From JABJAG01 sp965222215 (lineage in GTDB: Bacteria > Pseudomonadota > Alphaproteobacteria > UBA6615): a stretch of 64,000 nucleotides of DNA. Position 1 is the stretch's first letter; each line of letters begins with the position of its first letter. The translations under genes and the position numbers were made by a program. The notes under the pieces were generated by a model. That model saw only the letters and a list, made by a program, of their open reading frames with translations. It was not told the DNA's origin and ran no database searches. Below, piece after piece: positions 63,504-64,000 of the stretch. Where the stretch lies: positions 1,302,001 to 1,366,000 of the forward strand of contig OZ244931.1 in assembly GCA_965222215.1 (NCBI GenBank). The letters run 5' to 3'.

Positions 63504-64000
63504 ATGAGCAATTCTGAGAAGCCGTTCCGGCCCCAGACAGACCTTGTGCGCGCGGGTTTATCACGCTCTGCGTTCCGGGAGACGAACGAGGCGCTGTACC
63601 TGAATTCCGGGTTCGTGTTCGACAACGCCGCCCAGGCCGAAGACGCTTTCAAGGGCGAGAACGACGCCTATATCTACAGCCGGTACGGCAACCCGACGGT
63701 CTCCGTTTTTGAGGAGCGGCTGGCGACGCTGGAGGGTGCGGATGTGTGCCGCGCGACGGCGACAGGTATGGCGGCCGTGTTCTCCTCGATGGCCTGCTTC
63801 CTGCGCCAGGGGGACCGGGTCGTGGCTTCGCGCGCGCTGTTCGGCTCATGCCACTTCATCGTCGACCAGATCCTGCCGCGCTGGGGCATCGAGACCGAAT
63901 TCGTCGACGGCACCAGCCTCGACGAATGGGAGGCGGCGCTGGCGAAACCGGCGAACGCTGTGTTCCTCGAAAGCCCGTCGAACCCGATGCTCGATCTCGT
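63504..64000 (+). CDS. metZ: O-succinylhomoserine sulfhydrylase (MetZ), N-terminal part
   Basis: 165 codons visible before the window ends; the pyridoxal-phosphate Lys lies beyond. It opens TDLVRAGLSRSAFRETNEAL, then YIYSRYGNPTVSVFEERLATLEGA, then ATATGMAAVFSS, the Cys/Met PLP family pattern closest to MetZ. The enzyme makes homocysteine from O-succinylhomoserine and sulfide. AGGAG precedes the ATG. The MetX-like protein at 39842-40957 would supply a related activated homoserine only if it still uses homoserine. Confidence 0.86.
   Translation, partial: MSNSEKPFRPQTDLVRAGLSRSAFRETNEALYLNSGFVFDNAAQAEDAFKGENDAYIYSRYGNPTVSVFEERLATLEGADVCRATATGMAAVFSSMACFLRQGDRVVASRALFGSCHFIVDQILPRWGIETEFVDGTSLDEWEAALAKPANAVFLESPSNPMLDL

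Overview
The window is about 64 kb of high-GC DNA with dense, short-spaced genes on both strands. It looks like the chromosome of an alphaproteobacterium, most like Rhodospirillales: TRAP and branched-chain amino-acid ABC transporters, a sodium-symporter/histidine-kinase fusion beside a ScfR-type fatty-acyl regulator, orphan CoxL-type and GMC oxidoreductases, and the mirror-image palindromic repeats common in that class. The taxonomic call is inference from gene content. I see no rRNA, tRNA, CRISPR array, insertion sequence or phage gene.

Left part, 1-28 kb: catabolic and transport genes. In order these are an enoyl-CoA hydratase tail, a form II CoxL-like molybdenum hydroxylase, a dienelactone hydrolase, an SDR and a VOC protein; a translationally coupled response regulator / small membrane protein / symporter-kinase operon; a ScfR-like regulator divergent from a complete five-gene Liv-type ABC importer; a DUF924 protein; a DctPQM TRAP transporter; envelope genes (M23 peptidase, DUF2254, MscS channel, Pmp3/YqaE, DUF4112); and a flavin/PPOX protein, amidohydrolase, GMC oxidoreductase and solute-binding protein.

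Centre, about 28.2-49.2 kb: an apparent RiPP (ribosomally made, post-translationally modified peptide) locus, and the main discovery of the window. Five intact Nif11-leader precursor genes and one decayed remnant lie at 44.6-48.3 kb. Every intact leader is exactly 72 residues long up to a Gly-Gly cleavage site, followed by a 47-51 residue core rich in Val, Ala, Thr or Asn. Among the precursors is a PoyD-type radical SAM epimerase. To the left, on the minus strand, are a TolC-like protein, an RiPP-maturation radical SAM (C-methyltransferase type) and a MetX-like acyltransferase with Cys in place of the usual Ser. On the plus strand are HlyD, a C39-peptidase ABC exporter, a second NHLP-type ABC exporter and a SAM methyltransferase. 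Further left are two coupled Fe(II)/2OG-type oxygenases, a third oxygenase carrying a Nif11-like N-terminal domain, and a conserved protein of unknown function. The simplest model is that the leader guides epimerisation, C-methylation, hydroxylation and perhaps O/N-methylation or acylation of long hydrophobic cores. The C39 exporter would then remove the leader at Gly-Gly and secrete the product through HlyD and TolC. The parts resemble the polytheonamide (proteusin) toolkit, but the leaders are Nif11-type, and no LanM, YcaO or LanC gene is visible.

Right part, 49-64 kb: a double OsmC protein, a GNAT acetyltransferase, an amidase, a C45 acyltransferase-type hydrolase, a Gfo/Idh/MocA oxidoreductase, a polysaccharide deacetylase, a phosphonate-type ABC importer (PhnDCE), a Cache/HAMP histidine kinase, a zinc-less quinone reductase, an EamA permease, a DUF1737 protein and the start of metZ, which is cut by the window edge. 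No stretch without a gene exceeds 300 bases; the larger gaps are described as regulatory or repeat features.
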